A stretch of DNA of 64,000 nt from Amaricoccus sp. (GTDB lineage Bacteria; Pseudomonadota; Alphaproteobacteria; Rhodobacterales; Rhodobacteraceae), in the NCBI RefSeq assembly GCF_017995835.1, contig NZ_JAGOID010000005.1:1-64000 (forward strand), written 5' to 3'. This document shows, in pieces, positions 38,285-45,902 of the stretch (positions are counted from its first letter, which is position 1; the number at the start of each line of letters is the position of its first letter). The notes beneath the pieces are model-generated. The model was not told the origin of the DNA and ran no database searches. It saw nothing but the letters and a program-made list of their open reading frames with translations. A program made the translations under genes and the position numbers.

Positions 38285-38650
38285 TCAGAGCACATAGGGA
38301 ACGCGCACCGAGGGCGAGGCCGGGTCGAAGTCGCGGGTGTTTCGGGTGACGAGCAACAGGGAACGGGTCTCGGCCGAAGCCTGGATGATCGCGTCCGGGA
38401 GACGGATGCGCCGGCCCCGGCGGATCGTGACGGCGCGCTCGGCGATGGCCGCGTCGATCTCGACGAGGGCGAAGCGGGAGAGGAAGCGGCGGGTGGCGGG
38501 CTCGACCTCGGGGTGCGCGCCGACCAGCACCTCCATCCATGAGATGACGCTGATCGCGGGATCCTCGTAGCGGGCCAGTTCGTCACGCGCGGCGACGACG
38601 CCGGCGAGGTAGTCGATCAGGACGTTGGTGTCGAAGAGCGGCCTCACCAT
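38285..38650 (-). CDS. vapC: VapC-type PIN-domain ribonuclease toxin
   Basis: A 121-residue PIN-domain protein. The acidic active site is visible as FDTNVLIDYL (D7), SWMEVLVG (Glu near 40), RLPDAIIQASAE (Asp near 87) and LVTRNTRDFDP (Asp near 106). VapC toxins cleave initiator tRNA or rRNA when free of antitoxin. The ATG overlaps the upstream antitoxin gene by seven bases, so the pair is translationally coupled. It differs in base composition from the AT-rich gene beside it, so the two parts of the island may have arrived separately. Confidence 0.92.
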   Translation of the reverse strand: MVRPLFDTNVLIDYLAGVVAARDELARYEDPAISVISWMEVLVGAHPEVEPATRRFLSRFALVEIDAAIAERAVTIRRGRRIRLPDAIIQASAETRSLLLVTRNTRDFDPASPSVRVPYVL

Positions 38651-38856
38651 TCGCTGCGGGCCCGCTCCTGGTAGGCCAGCCCGTCCACGTCCCTTCCCCA
38701 GAGCCCGAAGGCCTCGTCGCCGTCGGCGAGGCCGTGACGATCGAGATAGGCGTCCACAGCCTCGCGAATGACCGCCGCCCGCGACCGCTCCTGCCGCTTC
38801 GCCAGTCGGTCGAGCGCCCGGACCTGAGTATCCACGAGATCCACCAGCGTGCGCAT
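38644..38856 (-). CDS. vapB: ribbon-helix-helix antitoxin partner of VapC
   Basis: A 70-residue protein starting with a ribbon-helix-helix DNA-binding fold: MRTLVDLVDTQVRALDRLAK, followed by RSRAAVIREAVDAYLDRHG. The C-terminal ~25 acidic/aromatic residues (FGLWGRDVDGLAYQERA) would wrap the toxin's active site. It would neutralise VapC and repress its own promoter through the small palindrome upstream (38886-38898). It precedes vapC with a seven-base overlap. Confidence 0.88.
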   Translation of the reverse strand: MRTLVDLVDTQVRALDRLAKRQERSRAAVIREAVDAYLDRHGLADGDEAFGLWGRDVDGLAYQERARSEW

Positions 38857-38885
38857 CGCCTGTCTACCTGATGTCTGTTATCGGC

Positions 38886-38898
38886 TATGTATATCATA
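38886..38898. promoter_or_regulatory. candidate vapBC operator/promoter
   Basis: TATGTATATCATA (arms TATG/CATA) lies 30 bp upstream of vapB in an AT-rich patch that also provides -10-like TATGAT or TATACA on the minus strand. Autoregulation by RHH antitoxins through such palindromes is common. Confidence 0.4.
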
Positions 38899-39034
38899 TT
38901 CGGCGTCACGTCCACCGGGTCGGACTGGCCCGGAGGCAGCCCCTCCCGCCCTTGACCGAATCTTTACCAACCCCCGCCAAGGCTCGCGGCGACGGGCGCC
39001 ATCGGGCGCCGATCGCAGGATGCGAGGAGCGGCG

Positions 39035-39754
39035 ATGGATCTTCCCGGCTATGTGGCGCTGACGCGGGCGTCGGGGCTGCTCAAGGAGATGCAGTCCGTC
39101 GCCAACAACATCGCCAACGTCTCCACCACCGGATACCGCCGCGAGGGCGTCGTCTTCGCCGAGATGGTGCAGGCGCTGCCCGCCGAGGGCGGGTCGGTCG
39201 CCATGACGGCGGCGCGGGGGCGCTTCACCGACGAGTTGCAGGGCGCGCTGGTCGAGACCGGCGGCACGCTCGACCTCGCCATCGAGGGAGAGGGGTTCTT
39301 CACCGTGATGACGCCCGCCGGCGAGCGGCTGACCCGCGCCGGGGCGTTCACCCGCAACGCCGACGGCGAGGTGGTCGATCCGGCGGGCAACCGGCTGCTC
39401 GACGAGGGCGGCGGGCCGATCGTGATCCCGTTCGAGGCCAGGCACGTCGGCGTCGCCTCGGACGGGACGCTGAGCGTCAACGGCGAACCCGCGGCGAAGA
39501 TCGGGCTCGTCACCGTCGAGGACCGGACCAAACTGACGCGCGAGGGCGGCACGCTCTTCTCGGCCGACGGGGCCGTGCCGCTCTTCGACGGGCGGATCGT
39601 GCAGGGCTTCCTCGAACAGTCCAACGTCAACCCCGTCGCCGAGATGGCGCGGATGATCGAGGTGCAGCGCGCCTACGAATACGGCCAGAAGCTCTCCGAC
39701 GGCGAGGACGAGCGCATCCGCCTCGTGGTGCGCACGCTCGGCGCCCGGCCCTGA
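39035..39754 (+). CDS. flgF: flagellar rod protein FlgF
   Basis: FlgF (239 residues) is a distal-side rod protein of the flagellar basal body. The signature VANNIANVSTTGYRREGVVF is at ~22-41; ALVETGGTLDLAIEGEGFF and the C-terminal VNPVAEMARMIEVQRAYEYG are typical of the FlgE/F/G family. Its length matches FlgF rather than FlgG. GAGGAG lies five bases before the ATG at 39035; another in-frame ATG at 39020 is less well placed. It is the first flagellar gene after the island. Confidence 0.92.
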   Translation: MDLPGYVALTRASGLLKEMQSVANNIANVSTTGYRREGVVFAEMVQALPAEGGSVAMTAARGRFTDELQGALVETGGTLDLAIEGEGFFTVMTPAGERLTRAGAFTRNADGEVVDPAGNRLLDEGGGPIVIPFEARHVGVASDGTLSVNGEPAAKIGLVTVEDRTKLTREGGTLFSADGAVPLFDGRIVQGFLEQSNVNPVAEMARMIEVQRAYEYGQKLSDGEDERIRLVVRTLGARP

Positions 39755-39765
39755 AGGAGTAAGTC

Positions 39766-40551
39766 ATGCGCGCGCTCAACATCGCGGCGACCGGGATGGC
39801 GGCCCAGCAGACCCGGGTCGAGGTCATCTCGCACAACCTCGCCAACATGAACACCACGGCCTACAGCGCCCGGCGGGCGGAGTTCGCCGACCTGCACTAT
39901 CAGCAGGTGGACCGGCCCGGCACGATCAACTCCGCCGACGGCTCGGTGCTGCCCGCCGGCGTGCAGCTCGGGCTCGGGGTGCGCTCGACGGCGGTCGCGG
40001 TGCAGGTCGAGCAGGGGACGCTCGCCGAAACCGGCGGAGCGCTCGACATCGCGATCGAGGGCCAGGGCTACCTGGAGATCACCCTGCCCTCGGGCGAGCC
40101 GGCCTATACCCGCGACGGCGCGCTGAAGCGCAACGGCGAGGGGCTGATCGTGACCTCGGACGGGTTCGCGGTCGTGCCGGACATCACCATCCCCGAGGAC
40201 GCGCGGCAGGTGACGATCAACGCCGACGGCGAGGTCTACGCCTATTTCGACGGCGAGGTGGAAGCGCAGCTCCTCGGGCAGTTTCAGCTCGCCACCTTCA
40301 CCAACGAGAAGGGGCTCGAGGCGATGGGCTCGAACCTCTTTCGCGAGACCGAGGCCTCGGGCGCGCCGAACGTCGGCGGGGCCGGCGAGGACGGGCGCGG
40401 CACGTTCCGGCAGGGCTATCTGGAGAATTCCAGCGTCGACGCGGTGCGCGAGCTGACCGGGCTCATCGAGGCGCAGCGCGGCTACGAGCTCAACGCCAAG
40501 GTGATCACCGCGGCCGACCAGATGCTCGCCGCGACGACGCAGATCCGCTGA
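39766..40551 (+). CDS. flgG: flagellar distal rod protein FlgG
   Basis: FlgG (261 residues) builds the distal rod. Features are MRALNIAATGMAAQQTRVEV, SHNLANMNTTAYSARRAEFADL, the FlgG-specific GTLAETGGALDIAIEGQGYL, and the C-terminal NSSVDAVRELTGLIEAQRGYE. It starts 11 bases after flgF and its stop shares a base with the flgA start (TGATG). Confidence 0.96.
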   Translation: MRALNIAATGMAAQQTRVEVISHNLANMNTTAYSARRAEFADLHYQQVDRPGTINSADGSVLPAGVQLGLGVRSTAVAVQVEQGTLAETGGALDIAIEGQGYLEITLPSGEPAYTRDGALKRNGEGLIVTSDGFAVVPDITIPEDARQVTINADGEVYAYFDGEVEAQLLGQFQLATFTNEKGLEAMGSNLFRETEASGAPNVGGAGEDGRGTFRQGYLENSSVDAVRELTGLIEAQRGYELNAKVITAADQMLAATTQIR

Positions 40552-40967
40552 TGCTGCGGCTCCTGGCCCTCGCGCTGGTCCTCGGCGCGCCCGCGCAGGC
40601 GGGGAGCGTGGCGCCGGTGCGCGCGATCCGGGCGCAGACGGTGATCGCCGCCGCGGACCTGACGCTCCTCGACGAGGACACCCCGGGCGCGATCGCCAGC
40701 ATCGACGAGGCGGCCGGGCTCGAGGCGAAGGTGACGCTCTATACCGGGCGGCCGATCCTGCCGAGCCAGCTCGGACCGCCGGCGCTTGTGGAGCGCAACC
40801 AGCTGGTGCGGATGACCTATCTGCGCGGCCCCCTCGCCATCGAGGCGGAGGGCCGCGCGCTCGACCGGGGCGGACCGGGCGAGCGGGTGCGCGTTATGAA
40901 CCTCGCCTCGAAGCAGATCGTGACCGGGGCGGTCGCCGAGAACGGCAGCGTGGAGGTCGGACGATGA
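40551..40967 (+). CDS. flgA: flagellar P-ring assembly protein FlgA
   Basis: FlgA (138 residues) is a periplasmic chaperone for the P ring. It has a signal peptide (MLRLLALALVLGAPAQAG) and the SAF-type domain with RAIRAQTVIAAADLTLLDED, TGRPILPSQLGPPALVERNQ and VRVMNLASKQIVTGAV; the last phrase is the family hallmark. It is shorter than the enterobacterial protein because the N-terminal domain is missing, as is usual in this group. It overlaps flgG by one base and flgH by four. Confidence 0.93.
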   Translation: MLRLLALALVLGAPAQAGSVAPVRAIRAQTVIAAADLTLLDEDTPGAIASIDEAAGLEAKVTLYTGRPILPSQLGPPALVERNQLVRMTYLRGPLAIEAEGRALDRGGPGERVRVMNLASKQIVTGAVAENGSVEVGR

Positions 40968-41707
40968 AGGCGTGGATCGCGGGACTGGGCGGCCTCGCCC
41001 TGCTGGCCGCCTGCGGCGGCGACAACCCGATCGGGCAGCCCCCGCCGATGACGACGATCGGCTCGGCGGTTCCCGGCGCCCCGGCGATCATGACCGCCGA
41101 GCGCGCCGCGATCGCGGTGCCGCCGCCGCAGGCGGCGCGGCACTCCTACCAGCAGGCCTCGCTCTGGGGCACGGGGCAGGACAACCTGCTCGGCGACCGG
41201 CGGGCGCGGAACCTCGGCGATCTCCTGACGATCGTGATCGAGATCGACGACGAGGCCGAGATGAAGAACTCGACGCAGCGCAATCGCCGGGGCTCCGAGG
41301 GTCTGGAGATCGGCGAAGTGTTCGGGATCTCGGGCACCAAGCTGATGCCGCGCGAACTCGGCGGGCTGACCGGCACCCTCGAGGTCGGCGGCGAGTCGAG
41401 CTTCCGCGGCAACGGCAACGTGAAGCGGAACGAGAAGCTGACGCTGAGGATCGCCGCGACGGTGATCGACGTGCTGCCGAACGGGCATCTGGTGGTGCAG
41501 GGCGATCAGGAGGTGCGGGTGAACAACGAGCTGCGCGATCTGCAGATCGTGGGCATCGTCCAGCCCGAGGACATCAGCCGCTACAACGTGATCTCCTACG
41601 ACCGGATTGCCGGCGCGCGCATCTCGTATGGCGGCCGCGGCACCGTCTCCACGGCGCAGCAGCCGCGCTGGGGACAGCAGGCGGTCGACAAGGTGCTGCC
41701 GTTCTGA
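40964..41707 (+). CDS. flgH: flagellar L-ring lipoprotein FlgH
   Basis: FlgH (247 residues) forms the outer-membrane L ring. A lipobox LLAAC (cysteine near residue 17) follows a hydrophobic signal. Family motifs are ASLWGTGQDNLLGDRRARNL, GDLLTIVIEIDDEAEMKN, and the C-terminal NELRDLQIVGIVQPEDISR. The start overlaps flgA (ATGA). fliL follows after 10 bp. Confidence 0.95.
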   Translation: MKAWIAGLGGLALLAACGGDNPIGQPPPMTTIGSAVPGAPAIMTAERAAIAVPPPQAARHSYQQASLWGTGQDNLLGDRRARNLGDLLTIVIEIDDEAEMKNSTQRNRRGSEGLEIGEVFGISGTKLMPRELGGLTGTLEVGGESSFRGNGNVKRNEKLTLRIAATVIDVLPNGHLVVQGDQEVRVNNELRDLQIVGIVQPEDISRYNVISYDRIAGARISYGGRGTVSTAQQPRWGQQAVDKVLPF

Positions 41708-41717
41708 GGGTGGGGCG

Positions 41718-42242
41718 ATGAAGCTGATGCCGGTCGTACTCGCGCTCCTCGGCCTCGCCGCCGGGGTCGGGGCGGGTCTGGTGCTGAAGCCCGCGCCCGA
41801 GGCGGTGGCCGCGGCGCCGGAGTGCCACGAGGGCGAGGATTGCCCCGCCCCCGACCCGCTGGCGGCCCCGGAGCCGCATGCGGCGGCCAAGCACGCGGAC
41901 GAGGCGAAGCATGCGGAAGCGAGCGTCGTCGCGGTCGAGAAGCCCTTCGTCGTGCCGATCTTCAAGGGCGAGAAGGTGACGGCGATGGTCGTCGCCTCGG
42001 TGGCGGTCGAAGTGCAGGCGGCGCACGAAACCGCGGTCGAGGAGGTGACGCCGCGGCTGCGCGACGCGCTCCTCGCCGCGATGTTCCGCCACGCCAACAC
42101 CGGCGGCTTCGACGGCGCTTTCACCACCGGGCGCAAGATGGAGGACCTGCGCGCCGCGCTGCTCGCCGCTGCGCGCCAGGTCTTCGGCGAAACGCCGGTC
42201 AGCGACGTGTTGATCACGGAGATCGCCCGGCAGGACGTCTGA
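41718..42242 (+). CDS. fliL: flagellar basal body-associated protein FliL-like
   Basis: A 174-residue protein with one N-terminal transmembrane helix (about 4-24), a linker rich in Glu/Ala/His with two cysteines (ECHEGEDCPAPD), and a periplasmic domain ending VFGETPVSDVLITEIARQDV, which fits the FliL C-terminus ('v-x-x-VyFt-x-f-v-v-Q'). Sequence similarity in the middle is weak, so position after flgH carries much of the assignment. FliL supports motor torque near the stator. It ends the flagellar block in this window. Confidence 0.7.
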   Translation: MKLMPVVLALLGLAAGVGAGLVLKPAPEAVAAAPECHEGEDCPAPDPLAAPEPHAAAKHADEAKHAEASVVAVEKPFVVPIFKGEKVTAMVVASVAVEVQAAHETAVEEVTPRLRDALLAAMFRHANTGGFDGAFTTGRKMEDLRAALLAAARQVFGETPVSDVLITEIARQDV

Positions 42243-42405
42243 ACCCGGTCGGGAAGGAGCTTCGGCAGTGCGTCGGGCCACGGCGCCGCCGGCCCCGCGA
42301 GCATGTCCGCCCTTGTTCGAAGGAAAAAGCGGCGCATACTCGCCACAGGGCGAAGTCGCGCGCTCGAAATGCGCCGGGCCCGCAAACCAAAGGGGGGAGA
42401 AGGAC

Positions 42406-43206
42406 ATGAGCTTCGGGAACATCCTCGGGCAGATGCTCCAGCAGGGGCTTGGCGGCCAGGCGGGCGGGCGGTTGCAGCAGAGCCTGGGCGGGCTCGGCGG
42501 CGCAGGCTCGGGCGGCGGCGGCCCGCTCGACGGCATCCTCGCGCAGGTGCAGGGCGCGCTCGCCGGGGCGCAGCGGCCCGGCGGGATCGGCGACCGCGCC
42601 CGCGACTTCATGACCAAGGACCAGGTCGGCGGGATGAGCGGCGGGCAGATCGGCGGGATCGGCGCGCTCGCGGGCGCCATCCTCGGCGGCGGCGTCGGCG
42701 GCGCGGCGCGCGGCGGGATGCTCGCCATCCTTGGCACGATGGCGCTGAGCGCGCTGAAGAACGCCAATGCGGCGAAGGCGGCCGGCGGCGCCGCTGCCGG
42801 GCGGGGCGACGTGATCGACCTCGATCCGAACGACGTGCAGGCGGTCGCCAATCCCGACGTGGAGAAGCTCCTCGTACGGGCGATGATCGCGGCGGCGAAG
42901 GCCGACGGCAGCATTGACCAGGCCGAGATGGAGAAGATCATCGGCAAGATCGGCGAGGGCGGCGTCACCGACGCGGAGAAGGCCTTCGTGATGAGCGAGC
43001 TCTCGACGCCGGTCGACGTGGCCGCCCTCGCCCGCGAGGCGACCTCGCCGGCGGTGGCGGCGCAGGTCTACGCCGCCTCGCTCGTCTCGGTCTCGGTCGA
43101 TTCCGACGCCGAGCGGGCGCATCTGCGCGCGCTGGCCCAGGCGCTCGGGCTCGACGCCGCGACCGTGGCGCAGCTCCACCAGATGACCGGCCAGCCGGCG
43201 GTCTGA
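42406..43206 (+). CDS. DUF533 / TerB-like inner membrane protein
   Basis: A 266-residue protein. The N-terminal ~70 residues are Gly/Gln-rich (MLQQGLGGQAGGRLQQSLGG), followed by a hydrophobic Gly-rich region at ~82-112 that may cross the membrane, and a C-terminal helical domain with LLVRAMIAAAKADGSIDQAE, a TerB-like metal-binding helical pair, as in DUF533 (YebE) proteins. Function is unknown. GGAGAAGG precedes the ATG. It is 163 bp after fliL and 20 bp before the SelO gene. Confidence 0.82.
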   Translation: MSFGNILGQMLQQGLGGQAGGRLQQSLGGLGGAGSGGGGPLDGILAQVQGALAGAQRPGGIGDRARDFMTKDQVGGMSGGQIGGIGALAGAILGGGVGGAARGGMLAILGTMALSALKNANAAKAAGGAAAGRGDVIDLDPNDVQAVANPDVEKLLVRAMIAAAKADGSIDQAEMEKIIGKIGEGGVTDAEKAFVMSELSTPVDVAALAREATSPAVAAQVYAASLVSVSVDSDAERAHLRALAQALGLDAATVAQLHQMTGQPAV

Positions 43207-43226
43207 GGGCGGAGGGCGGGCGGCGC

Positions 43227-44684
43227 ATGGCTCCGCTCGCCCATCGGCCGGAGACGGCCCATGCCGGTCTCGGGGCCGCCTTCTACGACGAGGTCGCGCC
43301 GGCGGCGTTCCCGCGGACCGAACTGCGGTTCCGCAACGACCGCTGGGCGGCGCGGGTCGGGCTCGACGGGCACGACGACGCGGGCTGGATCGCGCATTTC
43401 GGCCGCTTCGAACCGCTGCCCGGGGGATACGATCCGCCGCTGGCGCTGCGCTACCACGGGCACCAGTTCCGGGTCTACAACCCCGAACTCGGCGACGGGC
43501 GGGGGTTCCTGTTCGCGCAGCTGCGCGATCTCGTCGACGCGCGGCTGCTCGACCTCGGCACCAAGGGCTCGGGCAAGACGCCGTGGTCGCGCACGGCGGA
43601 CGGACGGCTGACGCTGAAGGGCGGCGTGCGCGAGATCCTCGCCACCGAGATGCTCGAGGCGCTCGGGGTCTACACCTCCAAGACCTTCTCGCTGGTCGAG
43701 ACCGGCGAGGCGCTGACCCGCGGCGACGAGCCCTCGCCGACGCGGTCCTCGGTCCTCGTGCGGCTCAGCCACAGCCATGTGCGGATCGGCACCTTCCAGC
43801 GGCTCGCGGCGCTCGGGCAATGGGACGAGATGCGCCGGCTCGTCGCGCACTGCCTGGAGTTCTACTGGCCGGGCGCGGAAGGCCCGGACCCGGCAGCGGC
43901 GCTCTACGACGCGGTGGTCGGGGCCTGCGCCCGGCTCGGGGCGGAGTGGTTCGCGGCGGGATTCGTCCATGGCGTGCTCAACACCGACAACATCAACGTC
44001 ACCGGCGAGAGCTTCGACTACGGGCCGTGGCGCTTCCTCGATCGCTTCGACCCGGCCTTCACCGCCGCCTATTTCGACCAGACCGGGCTCTACTGCTTCG
44101 CGCGCCAGCCGGAGGCGCTGAACTGGAACCTCGCGCGGCTCGGGGAATGCCTGATCCCGATCTCGGCGCGGCCGGCGATCGAACCGGCGTTCGAGAGCTT
44201 TGCGGCCCGGTTCCAGGCCGCAATGACCGCGCAGACCTTCGGCCGGCTCGGGCTCGCGCCCGATCCGGTCGCCGACCAGCCGCTGATGCACCGCTTCTGG
44301 CAGGCGATGCAGGAGACCGCGCCGCCGTTCCAGCAGGCGTTCCACGACCTCCTCGGCGGCGGCGAGCCGGCGCGGCTGCGGGCGAGCCCGATCCGCGCGA
44401 CGTTCGAGACCGCCGCATGGGCGGAGGTGATCGAGGACCTGCGCCGCCTGCCGCCCGCGCCCGGCCTCGCCGCGGCGCTGGCGCACCCGCGCGGCGAGAC
44501 CCCGCCCGAGACCCTGACCATCGAGGAAGTCGAGGCTCTGTGGGAGGCGATCGCCCGCGACGACGACTGGAGCCCGCTGGCGGCGAAGATCGCATCCATC
44601 CGCGACGCCGGCGCGTTCAACGCCGCGCTCGGCCTCCTGCGCGGCCCGCTGGCCCGGCCGGGGCACGTGCCTATCGGGGCGTGA
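43227..44684 (+). CDS. selO: SelO-type protein adenylyltransferase (YdiU family)
   Basis: The 485-residue pseudokinase-fold enzyme transfers AMP from ATP to Ser/Thr/Tyr of proteins, notably in redox stress. Motifs match the family: ALRYHGHQFRVYNPELGDGR, LDLGTKGSGKTPWSRTADGR (nucleotide-binding lysines), KGGVREILATEML, HGVLNTDNINVTGESFDYGP (metal-binding Asn/Asp) and PWRFLDRFDP. The C-terminus ends without the CxxC/CxxU motif present in some SelO proteins, so a terminal redox switch appears to be absent. Confidence 0.92.
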   Translation: MAPLAHRPETAHAGLGAAFYDEVAPAAFPRTELRFRNDRWAARVGLDGHDDAGWIAHFGRFEPLPGGYDPPLALRYHGHQFRVYNPELGDGRGFLFAQLRDLVDARLLDLGTKGSGKTPWSRTADGRLTLKGGVREILATEMLEALGVYTSKTFSLVETGEALTRGDEPSPTRSSVLVRLSHSHVRIGTFQRLAALGQWDEMRRLVAHCLEFYWPGAEGPDPAAALYDAVVGACARLGAEWFAAGFVHGVLNTDNINVTGESFDYGPWRFLDRFDPAFTAAYFDQTGLYCFARQPEALNWNLARLGECLIPISARPAIEPAFESFAARFQAAMTAQTFGRLGLAPDPVADQPLMHRFWQAMQETAPPFQQAFHDLLGGGEPARLRASPIRATFETAAWAEVIEDLRRLPPAPGLAAALAHPRGETPPETLTIEEVEALWEAIARDDDWSPLAAKIASIRDAGAFNAALGLLRGPLARPGHVPIGA

Positions 44685-44782
44685 GCCCCGGCCGAGCGGG
44701 GCAGAGACGGGGCTGAGTTGGGGCCTCCGCTTGCAATCCGTCGGGCGTGTGGTAGGGCTCGCCGCCGCACCGGAGGGAGCCC

Positions 44783-45865
44783 ATGAACGACGTCGCCGAT
44801 CTGCGCGCGAAACACCTCGCCGCCATCGCCGCGGCAGGGGACGAGGCCGCGCTGGAAGAGGTCCGCCTCGCCGCGATCGGCAAGAAGGGCGAGGTGGCGC
44901 TGGCGTTGCGCGGGCTCGGGGCCATGAGCCCGGAGGAGCGCCAGGTCGCCGGACCGGCGCTCAATGCGCTTCGCGACGAGATCGTCTCGGCGCTCGCCGC
45001 GGCCAGGGCCGCGCTCTCCGACGCCGCGCTCTCGGCCCGCCTCGCCGCCGAATGGCTCGACGTCAGCCTGCCGCCGCGCCCCGCGGCGCAGGGGACGATC
45101 CACCCGGTCAGCCAGGTGATGGACGAGATGGCGGCGATCTTCGCCGACCTCGGCTTCGCCGTCGCCGAGGGCCCGCAGGTCGAGGACGACTGGCACAACT
45201 TCGACGCGCTCAACATCGCGCCGGAGCACCCGGCGCGGCAGGAGCACGACACCTTCTACATGGCGCGCGCCGGCGGCGACAACCGCCCGCCCCACGTGCT
45301 GCGCACCCATACCTCGCCGGTGCAGATCCGCGCCATGCAGGCCGGCGGCGTGCCGATCCGCGTCATCGCCCCGGGCCGGGTCTACCGCGCCGACTACGAC
45401 CAGACCCACACGCCGATGTTCCACCAGCTCGAGGGCCTCGCCATCGACCGGGACGTCACCATGGCCAACCTCAAGTGGGTGCTCGAGGAGTTCTGCCGCG
45501 CGATGTTCGAGGTCGACGGCGTCGAGCTCAAGTTCCGCGCCTCGCACTTCCCCTTCACCGAGCCCTCGGCCGAGGTCGACATCCGCTGTTCGTGGAAGGA
45601 TGGCCAGCTCAGGATCGGCGAGGGCGACGACTGGCTGGAGATCCTTGGCTCCGGCATGGTCCACCCCAAGGTGCTGGCATCGGCCGGCGTCGATCCGGAC
45701 GTCTGGCAGGGCTTCGCCTTCGGCCTCGGCGTCGACCGCATCGCCATGCTGAAATACGGCATCCCCGACCTGCGCGCCTTCTTCGACAGCGACCTGCGCT
45801 GGCTCCGCCACTACGGCTTCGCCGCGCTGGACGTGCCGACGTTGCAGGCGGGCATCAGCCGGTAG
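44783..45865 (+). CDS. pheS: phenylalanyl-tRNA synthetase alpha subunit
   Basis: PheS (360 residues, usual length) charges tRNA-Phe together with PheT. The N-terminal coiled coil (residues 1-85) is followed by class II motifs: [52 protein letters not shown] (motif 2 region), [20 protein letters not shown] and the motif 3 stretch [16 protein letters not shown]. The pheT gene does not follow directly, unlike in many bacteria; a thiamine-diphosphate enzyme starts 37 bp downstream. Confidence 0.96.
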   Translation: MNDVADLRAKHLAAIAAAGDEAALEEVRLAAIGKKGEVALALRGLGAMSPEERQVAGPALNALRDEIVSALAAARAALSDAALSARLAAEWLDVSLPPRPAAQGTIHPVSQVMDEMAAIFADLGFAVAEGPQVEDDWHNFDALNIAPEHPARQEHDTFYMARAGGDNRPPHVLRTHTSPVQIRAMQAGGVPIRVIAPGRVYRADYDQTHTPMFHQLEGLAIDRDVTMANLKWVLEEFCRAMFEVDGVELKFRASHFPFTEPSAEVDIRCSWKDGQLRIGEGDDWLEILGSGMVHPKVLASAGVDPDVWQGFAFGLGVDRIAMLKYGIPDLRAFFDSDLRWLRHYGFAALDVPTLQAGISR

Positions 45866-45902
45866 CGGCGCCGCAACGCGGCCCGGGCGAGGAGGAAGGC
45901 GC

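Larger units (their letters stand above)
36886..39034. other. accessory island splitting the flagellar operon between fliQ and flgF
   Basis: A 2.1-kb segment whose genes are all on the minus strand, against the plus-strand flagellar genes on both sides. From ~36886 to ~38230 it is conspicuously AT-rich and holds a broken HEPN-type gene; from 38285 to 38856 it is GC-rich and encodes a VapBC pair. No integrase, transposase or clear flanking direct repeat was found. The flagellar genes downstream (flgF to fliL) would need their own promoter in 38860-39034. Confidence 0.75.

Noticed and set aside
36886..39034. Flanking direct repeats (att sites) around the island
   Set aside because: No matching direct repeat of useful length was seen when comparing the two edges by eye.
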